Under the pieces are notes generated by a model. The model did no database searches, was not told the origin of the DNA, and was given only the letters and a program-made list of their open reading frames with translations. This document shows, one piece after another, positions 17,978 to 26,906 of a stretch of 64,000 nt of DNA. This DNA is from Alphaproteobacteria bacterium (GTDB lineage: Bacteria; Pseudomonadota; Alphaproteobacteria; SMXS01), in contig JANQQJ010000025.1 in the NCBI GenBank assembly GCA_028284945.1, forward strand, positions 1-64,000, in the 5' to 3' direction. The translations under genes were made by a program, and so were the position numbers. Every line of letters begins with the position of its first letter. The stretch's first letter is position 1.

Positions 17978-19270
17978 ATGGCCCCCGTAAACCGCATGCT
18001 TGACCCGGTGGTGCCGGAACGTGTCGAGGATTTGAAGCTCGCTGATGTCGAGGTGCTGGAGTGTCCTTATCCCACCTATGACCTGATGCTGCGTGAGGCG
18101 CCGGTGTGGAAAGACCCGGTCACGGGCATGTACATCATCACACGGTATGAGGATTGCCGCACCATCATCCGCGATCCGGAGACGTTCTCTAATTGGCGGC
18201 CGACCAATGACTGGGACAATCTGACCGGTGTGGCCCGCAAGGCCTATCTGCGGTTCAAGGAACATGGCTGGGTGCCCGGTGTCTCGCTGGCGGGTCGGGA
18301 TGATCCCAACCACAAACAGATGCGCGCCATGTTCGATGAGGCATTCACCGCCAGCCGCATCCGCGAGATGGACCCGGACGTCAAAAAACTTGCCTATGAC
18401 CTGATCGACGATTGGATCGACGACGGTGAGTGTGAGTTCTTCTGGCAGTTCGCGGTGCCGCTGCCGCTGATCATCATCTGCCAGCAAATGGGCGCGCCGC
18501 GCGAAGATATCTGGAAAATCAAGGAATGGACCGATGCCTGGATGAAGGGCATTGGCTTTGGCCTCACCGAAGAAGAACAGATGTGGTGCGTCGACAAGGA
18601 AATCGAGTCGCAGCATTACTTCAAGAAGGTCTTCGACAGGCTACGGCAGGAGCCGGATGACACCTTGCTCTCTGAACTGGTCAACCGTGAGATCCCCGAA
18701 TGGGGCCGCACGCTCACTGATAATGAGCTGATGGCCGAAATGATGCAGGACACCTTTGTCGGCGGGTCGGAAACGACCACCAACGCGATCACCTCTGGGC
18801 TCATGCTCTTAGGCATGAACCGCCCGGTCTGGGAACAGCTGAAGTCAGACCCGGACAAATATCTGCGCACGTTCTGTGAGGAGGTCGTCAGGCTGGAAAG
18901 TCCGGCTCAGGGCATGAGCCGTCTGGTCAAAAAAGACGTGGAGATTCAAGGCGTTCAAATCCCGGCGGGCTCCATGCTCCACATGCGTTTTGCCGCGGCC
19001 AACCGGGACCCTGAAAAATTCGACTGTCCGCATGAGATCGATCTGGAACGAAAGAATGCCGGGGCCCATCTGGGCTTTTCCTCCGGCGTGCATCATTGCC
19101 TGGGCGCGCCGTTGGCCCGTCGCGAACTCTATTGGGCGTTCAAGGCGTTCACGGACCGGATCGAAGATTTCCGGCTGAAACCGGAAAACGACATGCGCCA
19201 CCAGCCCAATTTCGGCCTGCGCATCAAGACGAAGCTCCATATCGAGTTTGAGAAGAAGGTCACGTCGTGA
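17978..19270 (+). CDS. Cytochrome P450
   Basis: A 430-residue soluble bacterial P450. The heme-thiolate motif FSSGVHHCLGAPLARRE puts the axial Cys at 374. The I-helix GGSETTT (262-268) carries the acid-Thr pair for O2 activation, and the K-helix ExxR is at 302-305. The start at 17978 is preceded by GAAGGA. It hydroxylates an unknown substrate and needs external ferredoxin and reductase, none of which are adjacent. It follows the amidohydrolases on the same strand and precedes an NTF2-like protein. That arrangement resembles P450-steroid or terpenoid catabolic clusters, as an inference only. Confidence 0.95.
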   Translation: MAPVNRMLDPVVPERVEDLKLADVEVLECPYPTYDLMLREAPVWKDPVTGMYIITRYEDCRTIIRDPETFSNWRPTNDWDNLTGVARKAYLRFKEHGWVPGVSLAGRDDPNHKQMRAMFDEAFTASRIREMDPDVKKLAYDLIDDWIDDGECEFFWQFAVPLPLIIICQQMGAPREDIWKIKEWTDAWMKGIGFGLTEEEQMWCVDKEIESQHYFKKVFDRLRQEPDDTLLSELVNREIPEWGRTLTDNELMAEMMQDTFVGGSETTTNAITSGLMLLGMNRPVWEQLKSDPDKYLRTFCEEVVRLESPAQGMSRLVKKDVEIQGVQIPAGSMLHMRFAAANRDPEKFDCPHEIDLERKNAGAHLGFSSGVHHCLGAPLARRELYWAFKAFTDRIEDFRLKPENDMRHQPNFGLRIKTKLHIEFEKKVTS

Positions 19271-19300
19271 TCGTTCGCGGCGGAGCGGGGACTCTATCCC

Positions 19301-19419
19301 CGTCATTGCGAGCCCTCCATCGGAGGGCGCGGCAATCCAGAGGCAGTGCCGGTTGCACGAACTGGATTGCTTCGCTCTCGCCGCGCAAGCGCCTGCGCAG
19401 CGGGTCGCTCGCAATGACG
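19301..19419. repeat. 119-bp repeat with perfect CGTCATTGCGAG terminal inverted repeats
   Basis: CGTCATTGCGAG at 19301-19312 is the exact complement of CTCGCAATGACG at 19408-19419. The interior holds GGCAATCCAG and CTGGATTGCTTCG, the hallmark of a repeat spread through many proteobacterial genomes. It sits between the P450 and the NTF2-like gene. It has no coding capacity, so it is a palindromic (MITE-like) element. Confidence 0.85.
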
Positions 19420-19444
19420 CTTGAGGGAACAAAGGATACAAAAT

Positions 19445-19945
19445 ATGCCTTATACCAATGAACAACTCGCTGACATTCAGGCGATTGAAGATTGCGCCAA
19501 GCGCTATTGCCGCGGGGTCGACCGGCTCGACCCGGAGGTCATGAAATCCGCCTATTGGCCGGATGCCACCGACGATCACGGCGTCTTCGTCGGTAATGCG
19601 ATGGAATTCGTCGACATGTGCATGGTCAGCCATTTGAAATGGCGCGGCACCATGCACTGCATCTTCAACCACAAGATCGAACTGGGCGATGACGGTGTCT
19701 CGGCCACAGGCGAGATCTATAACGTCACCTATCTGTTCGGCGAAGGCGATGAAGGGATCGATACCTGGTGGGGCCGCTATCTCGACCGCTACGAAAAACG
19801 CGGCGACGAGTGGCGCATTGCTGAGCGGGTCTGTGTGCACGAAGGCACCCAGAACCGGGATGGCCCTGCGATGGAAATCGACTCGCCCAAGTTCCGCCAG
19901 GGTGATTTCGACCGCGGCACGCCCGGCCGGCCGATTGGGCCCTAA
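19445..19945 (+). CDS. NTF2-like (SnoaL-type) protein
   Basis: A 166-residue protein of the nuclear transport factor 2-like cone fold. The N-terminal helix IQAIEDCAKRYCRGVDRLDPEVM, then YWPDATDDHG, is the standard SnoaL/dehydratase opening. The candidate catalytic Tyr/Asp pair lies there, with His in MHCIFNHKIEL deeper in the pocket. AAAGGA before the ATG at 19445 decides the start over an upstream in-frame codon in the repeat. Members act as isomerases, dehydratases or hydrolases on ring compounds. Its placement after the P450 suggests a joint pathway. Confidence 0.86.
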   Translation: MPYTNEQLADIQAIEDCAKRYCRGVDRLDPEVMKSAYWPDATDDHGVFVGNAMEFVDMCMVSHLKWRGTMHCIFNHKIELGDDGVSATGEIYNVTYLFGEGDEGIDTWWGRYLDRYEKRGDEWRIAERVCVHEGTQNRDGPAMEIDSPKFRQGDFDRGTPGRPIGP

Positions 19946-19957
19946 GTATGCTGACCA

Positions 19958-20087
19958 AAAAGCCGTTCGGCCTGAGGAAGGGCTGAAAGCACCGTCTCGA
20001 AGGCTTCTTGCGAACGGCTTTTCCGACGGCCCGTTCGCAGGGACCCTTCGAGATGCCTGCGTTCGCAGGCTCCTCAGGGCGAACGGG
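19958..20087. repeat. Two adjacent inverted hairpin repeats between convergent genes
   Basis: Unit A has arms AAAAGCCGTTCG (19958-19969) and CGAACGGCTTTT (20011-20022), perfectly complementary over 12 bases with a U-rich end. Unit B has CCCGTTCGC (20030-20038) with GCGAACGGG (20079-20087), enclosing the perfect GCCTGCG-TT-CGCAGGC hairpin (20055-20070). The units share CCTGAGG/TCGAAGG modules in opposite order. They probably end transcription from both sides. Confidence 0.8.
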
Positions 20088-20104
20088 CAGGGATGAAATT
20101 AGGC

Positions 20105-21565
20105 TTAACTGCTCTTCAGCGCGTTCTTGCCGATCTGGAAGATCGCGCTCCACGCGGGTCCTGGGAACTTGTGGACCTTTTCCATCACATCCTCGAACGC
20201 GGTCAGGAACCAGTCGACATCGGCCTCGGAAATGGTGAGCGGCGGGATCAGCTTGATCACGTCCATATTGTAGCCGGACACCTGGGTCAAAATCCGGTGG
20301 TCGCGCAACAGCGGAATAGTGATCGCCTGGCAGAACAGGTCCTTGCTCAGCATATGCGCGGTTGACCAGGCCGATTTGAGCTTGAGTGACTTCGGCGCCT
20401 GGAATTCAATGCCGACCATGAGGCCGCGCCAGCGCACGTCACCGATGAATTCGAACCGGTCTTTCATGGCCAGCAGACCATTGCCCAGCCGGTCGCCCAT
20501 TTCCTGCGCGTGGGCGCAGGCGTCCATTTCATCGAGAGCATGAAGCGCGGCGAGGCCCGCTACCATCGCCATGCCGCCCTGCCCAAAGGTGGAGGAGTGG
20601 ACGACGCATTTTTCCAGGGAAGAGAACACCTTGTTGTAGACGGCCTCACGATAGAGCACCGCGCCCACCGGCACATAGCCGCCGGAAAGGGCCTTCGACA
20701 GCACCACAATATCGGCATCGACCGGGCCGCCATGCTCCATGGCCAGGAATGTGCCGGTGCGGCACAGGCCGGTCTGAACTTCATCCACGACCAGCAGGGC
20801 GCCGTGCCGATGGCAAAGATCGGCTGCCTGCTTCAGATAGTCATCGGCGGGGATCTGGACCCCCTTGCCCTGAATCGGCTCGACCACCAGTGCGGCGACA
20901 TTGTGTGCCTTAAGCGCAGCCTCAAGCGCGTCCAGATCGTCATAGGCGGTTTTGTGGGTGGCCGGCAACAGCGGGTCGAAACCCTCGCGGAACACGTCGG
21001 TGCCATTGAGCGCCAGCGCGCCGTTGGTCAGGCCATGAAAGGCGGAAGATGTATAGAGAATGTCCGGGCGGCCGGTCGCCTGATGCGCGAATTTGATCGC
21101 GGTCTCCACGCCCTCGGCACCGGAATTGGTGAAATAGACATAGTCGTAGCCGGGCACCCGCTCCTTCAGCTGTTCGGCCAGCACACCGGATAATACCGGC
21201 GCTTCCATTTGCGCGAGGCTGGCGGCATCGCGGCTGAGATAATCTGCCAACGCATCCCGCACGACCGGGTTGTTTCGGCCCATATTAAAAACGCCATAGC
21301 CTGCCAGCATATCGAGATAGCGGTTGCCCTCCGCATCCCAAAGATAGGCACCCTCGCCGCGCACATAGGTCTTGTCGAACCCGATCAGGCCCAACGATTT
21401 GGCAAAGCGCGGATTGATGTGCTCGGCATGCAGCGCATTGTTGGCGTTTGCTCCCTGCGCCAGCGCGGCGTCCAGATCGAAGGTGCCCGTGCGAGCCTCC
21501 GGCTTGCGCGCCGCGTCAATCGGCACGACGTCGGCGCCGCCTTTTGGCGATCCTGATGCAGTCAT
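20105..21565 (-). CDS. Class III PLP-dependent aminotransferase
   Basis: A 486-residue omega-amino-acid transaminase-type enzyme. The PLP Lys is K291 in VVLSKALSGGYVPVGAV, Asp261 in VVDEVQTG contacts the pyridine N, and NSGAEGVETAIKFA binds the PLP phosphate. Substrate may be ornithine, GABA, putrescine or a hopanoid precursor (it has some features of the HpnO group), but I cannot separate these. The ATG at 21565 is preferred because the upstream 16 residues (Pro/His-rich) look non-coding. A strong ribosome site is lacking. It is the first gene left of tRNA-Thr. Confidence 0.88.
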   Translation of the reverse strand: MTASGSPKGGADVVPIDAARKPEARTGTFDLDAALAQGANANNALHAEHINPRFAKSLGLIGFDKTYVRGEGAYLWDAEGNRYLDMLAGYGVFNMGRNNPVVRDALADYLSRDAASLAQMEAPVLSGVLAEQLKERVPGYDYVYFTNSGAEGVETAIKFAHQATGRPDILYTSSAFHGLTNGALALNGTDVFREGFDPLLPATHKTAYDDLDALEAALKAHNVAALVVEPIQGKGVQIPADDYLKQAADLCHRHGALLVVDEVQTGLCRTGTFLAMEHGGPVDADIVVLSKALSGGYVPVGAVLYREAVYNKVFSSLEKCVVHSSTFGQGGMAMVAGLAALHALDEMDACAHAQEMGDRLGNGLLAMKDRFEFIGDVRWRGLMVGIEFQAPKSLKLKSAWSTAHMLSKDLFCQAITIPLLRDHRILTQVSGYNMDVIKLIPPLTISEADVDWFLTAFEDVMEKVHKFPGPAWSAIFQIGKNALKSS

Positions 21566-21737
21566 GGAGTCTTCAGTCTGTTCGGCTGGCGGATGCGGCA
21601 CCCGGGCCCCCAAGAAACGTTATGCGTGCTCGGTGAATATCTTAACCCTCTTGTCTCTGTAAAGTAGTGTCGCCGCTGCTGATATCCAGAATGCGAGGCC
21701 TCGTCTGTATTGAAGGACAGATCGTGGGAGAGGGAAA

Positions 21738-21813
21738 TGGTGCCGCTGGGGTGACTCGAACACCCGACCCACGCATTACGAATGCGTTGCTCTACCACCT
21801 GAGCTACAGCGGC
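21738..21813 (-). tRNA. tRNA-Thr (anticodon CGU), CCA encoded
   Basis: On the minus strand the cloverleaf folds fully: acceptor GCCGCTG with CAGCGGC, D arm GCTC/GAGC, anticodon stem ACGCA/TGCGT around loop TTCGTAA (anticodon CGT), and T arm GGGTG-TTCGAGT-CACCC, followed by A and the encoded CCA. The anticodon reads codon ACG. The adjacent gene at 21901 has unusual base composition. Confidence 0.97.
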
Positions 21814-21900
21814 CCTTTAGAAGCGGGCGGCACCATACTTCGCGAACCCCGGTGCAGCAAGCCCTCTCGTTTATGTTCCCCATCGATGATATTTGTTGGT

Positions 21901-22491
21901 CTAATCGGCCTGTACCGAGGAACGCCAGTTTCGCTTTTCGATCCGTCGGACATTTGTGCAGTCTTTCAAAGTCCTGAGGTACTTCTTGAGAAGCTTGAGT
22001 TCATTGTCACAAGGATCCCCTAAGAATGGGCTTGGGTAGATTGCATTGCCATAGTTCCTACTCGATTTCGCCGGTGTGTCGTCAATGATCAATATCCGTT
22101 CTAAACGCCAGCCGTGTCTTGCAACTTTCTTAAGCGGTTTCAGATAATGCAGATGATCCGATCCGTACAATAAAGGTTCCTCTCCATGTTGGGATAAGGG
22201 GCGAAGGGTGGCCCTACTTCGTCCCCAGATGAAATTGAGCACTGAAGGGTCTGGAAAAATTCGTTCTACAACAGCTTCTACATAGTCGTCTGATGCTGAA
22301 GACCAGACAGCTAATTCGAACCAGCGTGCGCAATCCTGAAGGAACTCTTCAGCAAAGGGGCGAACATAGACGTGATAGTTGAACAACTGGAAACTTGGAG
22401 GGCGGTCGAGTTCAGTCTCAGTTGCATAAATGAGTGTCTCGTCAAGATCGACGATTAGTAAGATGCGATCTTTGTCAGGGCTTACAGACAC
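21901..22491 (-). CDS. NIF/FCP1-type HAD phosphatase
   Basis: A 196-residue haloacid-dehalogenase-fold protein of the NLI-interacting-factor/FCP1 group, better known from eukaryotic RNA polymerase II CTD phosphatases. The catalytic DLDETL motif (nucleophile Asp plus general acid Asp) is at residues 15-20, the VYVRPFAEEFL and AVWSSASDDYV segments follow, and the late IIDDTPAKS carries the metal-binding acid pair. It uses a GTG start with only a weak purine site. Base composition is clearly AT-richer than neighbours and it sits next to tRNA-Thr, which suggests acquisition by transfer. Bacterial members are of unknown target. Confidence 0.87.
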   Translation of the reverse strand: MSVSPDKDRILLIVDLDETLIYATETELDRPPSFQLFNYHVYVRPFAEEFLQDCARWFELAVWSSASDDYVEAVVERIFPDPSVLNFIWGRSRATLRPLSQHGEEPLLYGSDHLHYLKPLKKVARHGWRLERILIIDDTPAKSSRNYGNAIYPSPFLGDPCDNELKLLKKYLRTLKDCTNVRRIEKRNWRSSVQAD

Positions 22492-22525
22492 ACTCTTGCT
22501 TCATCTTCTAATCATCGAGGCGCTT

Positions 22526-23863
22526 CTAGGACCCGCTGGTCAATAGCGGCACCGGTTCCGATTGAAGTTGGTCCGGCGCCTTGCTGGGGGGCTTCAGTGC
22601 ACCGGTCAGCCCGCCCCAATGCAGGGTGGCAAAGGCACCGCAGCCGCCGCATAGCGGCTCCCACTGCGGTTCGCTGTGACCGCAAACATCACAGTGCCAA
22701 GCCGGGTCGGGCGCGGCATCAATGATGTTCTGTTCGGCAATCGTGGCCGATTCCTCGTGCCCCAGGGCACGCTCCAGGTCGGCCAGCAACTGATAGGCCC
22801 GCTGCTGCGGCGCGGCCTCAATCAGCGCATCGATATGCGTGCGCGCCGGGCCGGGCAGGTCCGCCTCCAGCGCCATTCGGGCGAGCGCGGCGTGGGCTTC
22901 CGGGTGGCCGCCGTCGCCAGCAAGTGTGCCCAGATGCCGGTACCGCAGCGCGGCGGTCTTTTCATCGGTTAACCGCATCCAGGCGTCGGCCAGGTCGGGA
23001 TGAGGGTCACGCCGCCAGCCGTCTTTAAGTGTGGATTTGGCGCGGCGTTTTTTGCCGGCATCAATCAGCAGATTGGCCAGCAGCGCCCGCGCCGGGATCA
23101 ACTCGGGGTCCAGATCGAGGGCCTTGCGGGCCAGGTGCATCGCGGTTTCCTTGTTACAGGCGTCGCGCGCCATGCACAGATTGAGGATGGCGCTCTGCCT
23201 CGCTCCTTCGGCGGGGCCGACGCGGCCTGACTTCATTGCCGCGCTGAGCGCGGTTTCTGCTGCTTTCCAGTCATTCAGCGCCAGTGCGCTTTCGAACAGG
23301 CCGGATTGCGCCCATTCGGCCTTGGGCAGGCGTGCCGCGGCCTGCTTGGCCGTGCCGAGCATGGCGCCCGTATCGCCTTCACGGGCATCGGCGGCCATCA
23401 GCCCCCGTAAGGCCAGCGCCTGGGTCCGGCGGTCGCCTTCCAATGCGGCGAAATGCTGTCTTGCGGTCCTGATGTCGCCCTGGGCCAGGGCGGCCTGGCC
23501 GGCCAGAACGTTGGACAGGGGCGTCGTGCCGACCAGTTTTTCAAACTTCTTCGCGTGGCGCTTGGCCCGCGCGCCGTCGCTTTCCAGAAGGGCAGACAGG
23601 CCCCAGGCCAGCTCGTTGTAGCCGCGCCGGTGGCGGCTCAAGGTGCGGTGCTCCCAATATCCCTTGCGCAGCCAGCGCCAAAGCTGGGTCGCGGCAACGG
23701 TCACGACGATCAGCAGCCCAGCCAGCAGCATCAGCACGGCCGCGGATGTTTCGACGGTGTAACCCTCGAAAGCGATCGAGACCTGTCCTGGATTATCCGC
23801 CAGCCACGCGGCTGCCGCCGCGAGCAGCAGCAGGATCGCTAAGCCGAATAACAGGCGGATCAT
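22526..23863 (-). CDS. hemY: HemY-type membrane TPR protein with C-terminal zinc ribbon
   Basis: A 445-residue inner-membrane protein. Two transmembrane helices lie at about 2-20 and 41-60 (HemY_N), followed by TPR-like helices in the cytoplasm or periplasm, and finally a CxxC...CxxC ribbon (CDVCGHSEPQWEPLCGGCG). The HemY N-terminal family is linked to late heme biosynthesis genes, but its exact role is not settled. The start overlaps the stop of the prpE gene by four bases, so translation is coupled. Here it is the last gene of the hemC-hemD-mitofilin-prpE-hemY run. Confidence 0.9.
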   Translation of the reverse strand: MIRLLFGLAILLLLAAAAAWLADNPGQVSIAFEGYTVETSAAVLMLLAGLLIVVTVAATQLWRWLRKGYWEHRTLSRHRRGYNELAWGLSALLESDGARAKRHAKKFEKLVGTTPLSNVLAGQAALAQGDIRTARQHFAALEGDRRTQALALRGLMAADAREGDTGAMLGTAKQAAARLPKAEWAQSGLFESALALNDWKAAETALSAAMKSGRVGPAEGARQSAILNLCMARDACNKETAMHLARKALDLDPELIPARALLANLLIDAGKKRRAKSTLKDGWRRDPHPDLADAWMRLTDEKTAALRYRHLGTLAGDGGHPEAHAALARMALEADLPGPARTHIDALIEAAPQQRAYQLLADLERALGHEESATIAEQNIIDAAPDPAWHCDVCGHSEPQWEPLCGGCGAFATLHWGGLTGALKPPSKAPDQLQSEPVPLLTSGS

Positions 23864-25755
23864 GTGGCCCCCCGCTTGATATCGGCCAACGCAACCTCGA
23901 TTTCGCCGATAATTGCCGGGTCGTCGATGGTGGCGGGCATGGTAAAGGCTTCGGCGTTGGCAATCTTTTGCATCGTCCCGCGCAGGATTTTGCCGGACCG
24001 GGTCTTCGGCAGCCGGTCGACCACCTGCGCGGTCTTGAACGCCGCCACCGGGCCAATCAGTGTACGCACCCGCGTGATCAGTTCAGCGATAATGTCGTCA
24101 TGGGGCTTGTTGACCCCGGCTTTCAGCACTACCAGTCCCAGCGGCACCTGGCCCTTCAGCGCGTCGTTCACCCCGAACACGGCGCATTCGGCCACGTCAG
24201 GATGGCCGCTTAGTGCTTCCTCGATGGCTCCGGTCGAAAGCCGGTGTCCCGCGACATTGATGATGTCGTCGGTGCGGGTCATCACCCAGAGGTAGCCGTC
24301 GTCATCGATGTAACCGGCATCGCCGGTCTTATAGTAACCGGGATAATCGGCCAGATAGCTTTCAATATAGGCGTCGTCATTACCCCACAGGGTCGGTAGG
24401 CAGCCTGGCGGCATCGGTGTTTTGATGACGATCGCCCCGGTTTCGTTGGCGGCGATGGGTTTTGCGGCCTCGTCGACGACTTGAATGTCATAGCCCGGGA
24501 CCGGCTTGCCGGTTGACCCGTGCTTGACCGGATAAAGACCCAGCCCCTTGCAGTTGGCGGCGATGGGCCAGCCTGACTCGGTCTGCCACCAATGGTCGAT
24601 GATGGGCACGCCCAGCACGTCTTCGGCCCACTGGATGGTGTCCGGGTCGCCGCGTTCACCCGCGACATAGAGGGCTTCGAAATGGGACAGGTCGAACTGT
24701 TTGATCAACTTGCCGTCCGGGTCCTGCTGTTTGATCGCGCGCAGGGCGGTGGGCGCGGTGAACATGACCTTGACGCCATGCCGCTCGATCAGCCGCCAAT
24801 AAGTTGCGGCATCGGGCGTGCCGACCGGTTTGCCCTCGAACAGGATGGTGGTGTTGCCGTTCATCAGCGGGCCATAGGTGATGTAGGAGTGACCGACCAC
24901 CCAGCCGACATCGCTGGCGGCCCAGAAGGTCTCGCCGGGTTGGACGCCATAGACATTGCGCATGCTCCATCCCAGCACGACAAGATGCCCACCATTGTCA
25001 CGGACAATGCCCTTCGGTTGCCCGGTCGTCCCGGATGTATAGATGATGTAGAGCGGGTCGGTGGCGGCAACGGAGATGCAATCGGCCGGCTCGGAACCCG
25101 CTTCCCAGCCGGCCCAGTCCAGGTCCCGATTTTCGATCAGATCGCATGGCTGCTGATCTCGTTGCAGGATCACGCAATGTGCAGGCTTGGCCGTGCTGAT
25201 TTCGATGGCCTCGTCCAGCAGTGGCTTATAGGCAACCACTCGGCCCGGCTCGATGCCGCATGACGCTGACAGAATCACCTTGGGTTCAGCATCGTCAATG
25301 CGGGTCGCCAGTTCATTGGCGGCAAACCCGCCAAAGACCACCGAATGCACCGCACCGATCCGCGCGCAGGCCAGCATAGCGATCGACGCTTCGGGCACCA
25401 TGGGCATATAGATGATCACCCGGTCACCGGTTTCGACACCCAGCGCTTTCAGACCGCCTGCGACCTTGCGGACCCGTTCCAGAAGTTCGGAGTAGGTGAA
25501 CTTCTGGACATTACCCGTGATTGGGCTGTCATAGATCAGAGCGGTTTGGTCGGCTCGTCCACCAGCCACATGCCGGTCCAGGCAATTGTAACAGGTGTTC
25601 AGCTTTGCGCCGGTGAACCAGCGATAGAATGGCGCGTTGGTGTCGTCAAAGACCTTGTCCCAGGGCCGGTCCCAGTCGACCAGCCCGGCGGCTTCAGCCC
25701 AGAAAGCCTCCGGGTCAGCGGCCGCGCGGTCATATGTCGCCTGATAGTCGGTCAT
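23860..25755 (-). CDS. prpE: Propionyl-CoA synthetase
   Basis: A 631-residue AMP-forming ligase of the PrpE type, which turns propionate (and probably acetate or acrylate) into the CoA ester. Signature parts: NTCYNCLDRHVAGGRADQTA near the N-terminus, YTSGTTGQPKGIVRD as the A3 loop, WWQTESGWP as A5, and the C-terminal [13 protein letters not shown] with the acetylatable Lys. It overlaps both neighbours by four bases (mitofilin-like and HemY), so it is fully integrated in the heme operon. A separate acetyl-CoA synthetase (AcsA) lies at 33529. Confidence 0.93.
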   Translation of the reverse strand: MTDYQATYDRAAADPEAFWAEAAGLVDWDRPWDKVFDDTNAPFYRWFTGAKLNTCYNCLDRHVAGGRADQTALIYDSPITGNVQKFTYSELLERVRKVAGGLKALGVETGDRVIIYMPMVPEASIAMLACARIGAVHSVVFGGFAANELATRIDDAEPKVILSASCGIEPGRVVAYKPLLDEAIEISTAKPAHCVILQRDQQPCDLIENRDLDWAGWEAGSEPADCISVAATDPLYIIYTSGTTGQPKGIVRDNGGHLVVLGWSMRNVYGVQPGETFWAASDVGWVVGHSYITYGPLMNGNTTILFEGKPVGTPDAATYWRLIERHGVKVMFTAPTALRAIKQQDPDGKLIKQFDLSHFEALYVAGERGDPDTIQWAEDVLGVPIIDHWWQTESGWPIAANCKGLGLYPVKHGSTGKPVPGYDIQVVDEAAKPIAANETGAIVIKTPMPPGCLPTLWGNDDAYIESYLADYPGYYKTGDAGYIDDDGYLWVMTRTDDIINVAGHRLSTGAIEEALSGHPDVAECAVFGVNDALKGQVPLGLVVLKAGVNKPHDDIIAELITRVRTLIGPVAAFKTAQVVDRLPKTRSGKILRGTMQKIANAEAFTMPATIDDPAIIGEIEVALADIKRGAT

Positions 25756-26906
25756 CGTGGTGCATCCTCGGCCAGGGCGGCTTCCAAAGTGTCCAGCGCC
25801 TTGAGCGACGCGAGCCTTATGCGTGCCGTATCCAGCCAGGGGGCCGCGACGTTGGCCGGTCGGCCGGTGAGTTTGGAGAGTTCATCTGCGGCAGCGGCCA
25901 GGTCGTTGCGTTCCATGTCCTGTTCGGCCCGCGCGACAATGGCGTCGACGCTGTCGCCTTCAATTTCACCGGTCTGGCGGACGGTGACGGCGTTCTGGAC
26001 TGATGCCCAGGTGCGGTCCAACCAGTCCGCCTCTTCCGGCAGGGTTCTGGCCGCCATGATTTCGGGCACCAGCGTTTCGAACTCAGTCTTCACGCTGGTC
26101 ATGGAGGGAATGCCGGTGGCGCTGGAGGCACCGAGTTGATCAACCGCCTGTTGACCGCTGCGTGTAATGCTGCCCCGCGCCTCAAACAGCCGTTTGACGC
26201 CGGTTAGCGCCGCCTCATAGGGAACGCTTGCTTCGACGGCCTGGCGCAGTCTGGACAGGGCCAGAATAGAGACCGGTTGAAATATGTCCTGCGTCCCGGC
26301 GCGTTCCAGCGCCGTAATGCGCTGCTGCTGCGCGATCTGTTGGTCAAATAGCGAAGAAAGCTGGTCCGTGAGTGCCTGAACCTCAGCTTCGGATGCATCG
26401 TTCGGGACAGGCGTAGGTTTGTTTTCAGCAGCCGTCACCCGGGATGAAAGCTGGGCGACCTGTTGGGCCGTGGTGTTGAGCTGTTGGGCGATTTGGCGTT
26501 GCTGATCCTGCAGTGGCTGCAAGTCTACACCGGCGGTCACGCCGGATGGCGGCGCAGTTTCCAAGGCGGAAATCCGGGTCTCCAGCGGTTGAAGATCGAC
26601 GGCGGGCGACGCTTCGGGTGCGGGGCTGTTTTCCAACTCTGCAAGCCGCTGTTCCAAAGCTTCAATCTGTTTCAGAAGCGCGGGGTCAGGGGCTGCGTTG
26701 GTCGTCGCCTGCTCCGGTGCCGGCAAACCCAGAGCGGTCAAAATATCGGACTTGAAGTACACTCCACCCGCCACGCCACCGATCAACACAATCAACAGCA
26801 ATATGATCACGAACCGGCCGCGGCGCGGCTTCTCCGGGTCCTTCTTTGGCGTTTCTTCCGGCTCGGGGTCCGGCGTGACGTCGATGATGTCGGGATCGTC
26901 TGTCAT
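25752..26906 (-). CDS. Mitofilin/Mic60-like inner-membrane protein
   Basis: A 384-residue protein with an acidic and Pro-rich cytoplasmic start, one transmembrane helix at about 32-51 (FVIILLLIVLIGGVAGGVYF), a long predicted coiled coil (about 80-215) and a C-terminal helical module (from about 225), in the order of alphaproteobacterial Mic60 homologues. Such proteins bend intracytoplasmic or inner membranes and are commonly encoded by the heme gene cluster. The start overlaps the hemD stop by four bases and its own stop overlaps the prpE start, showing tight coupling. Confidence 0.87.
   Translation of the reverse strand: MTDDPDIIDVTPDPEPEETPKKDPEKPRRGRFVIILLLIVLIGGVAGGVYFKSDILTALGLPAPEQATTNAAPDPALLKQIEALEQRLAELENSPAPEASPAVDLQPLETRISALETAPPSGVTAGVDLQPLQDQQRQIAQQLNTTAQQVAQLSSRVTAAENKPTPVPNDASEAEVQALTDQLSSLFDQQIAQQQRITALERAGTQDIFQPVSILALSRLRQAVEASVPYEAALTGVKRLFEARGSITRSGQQAVDQLGASSATGIPSMTSVKTEFETLVPEIMAARTLPEEADWLDRTWASVQNAVTVRQTGEIEGDSVDAIVARAEQDMERNDLAAAADELSKLTGRPANVAAPWLDTARIRLASLKALDTLEAALAEDAPR

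Noticed and set aside
21566-21900. An integrated element using tRNA-Thr as attachment site
   Set aside because: No integrase gene and no repeated tRNA 3' end was seen on either side within the window. Only the odd composition of the neighbouring gene remains.
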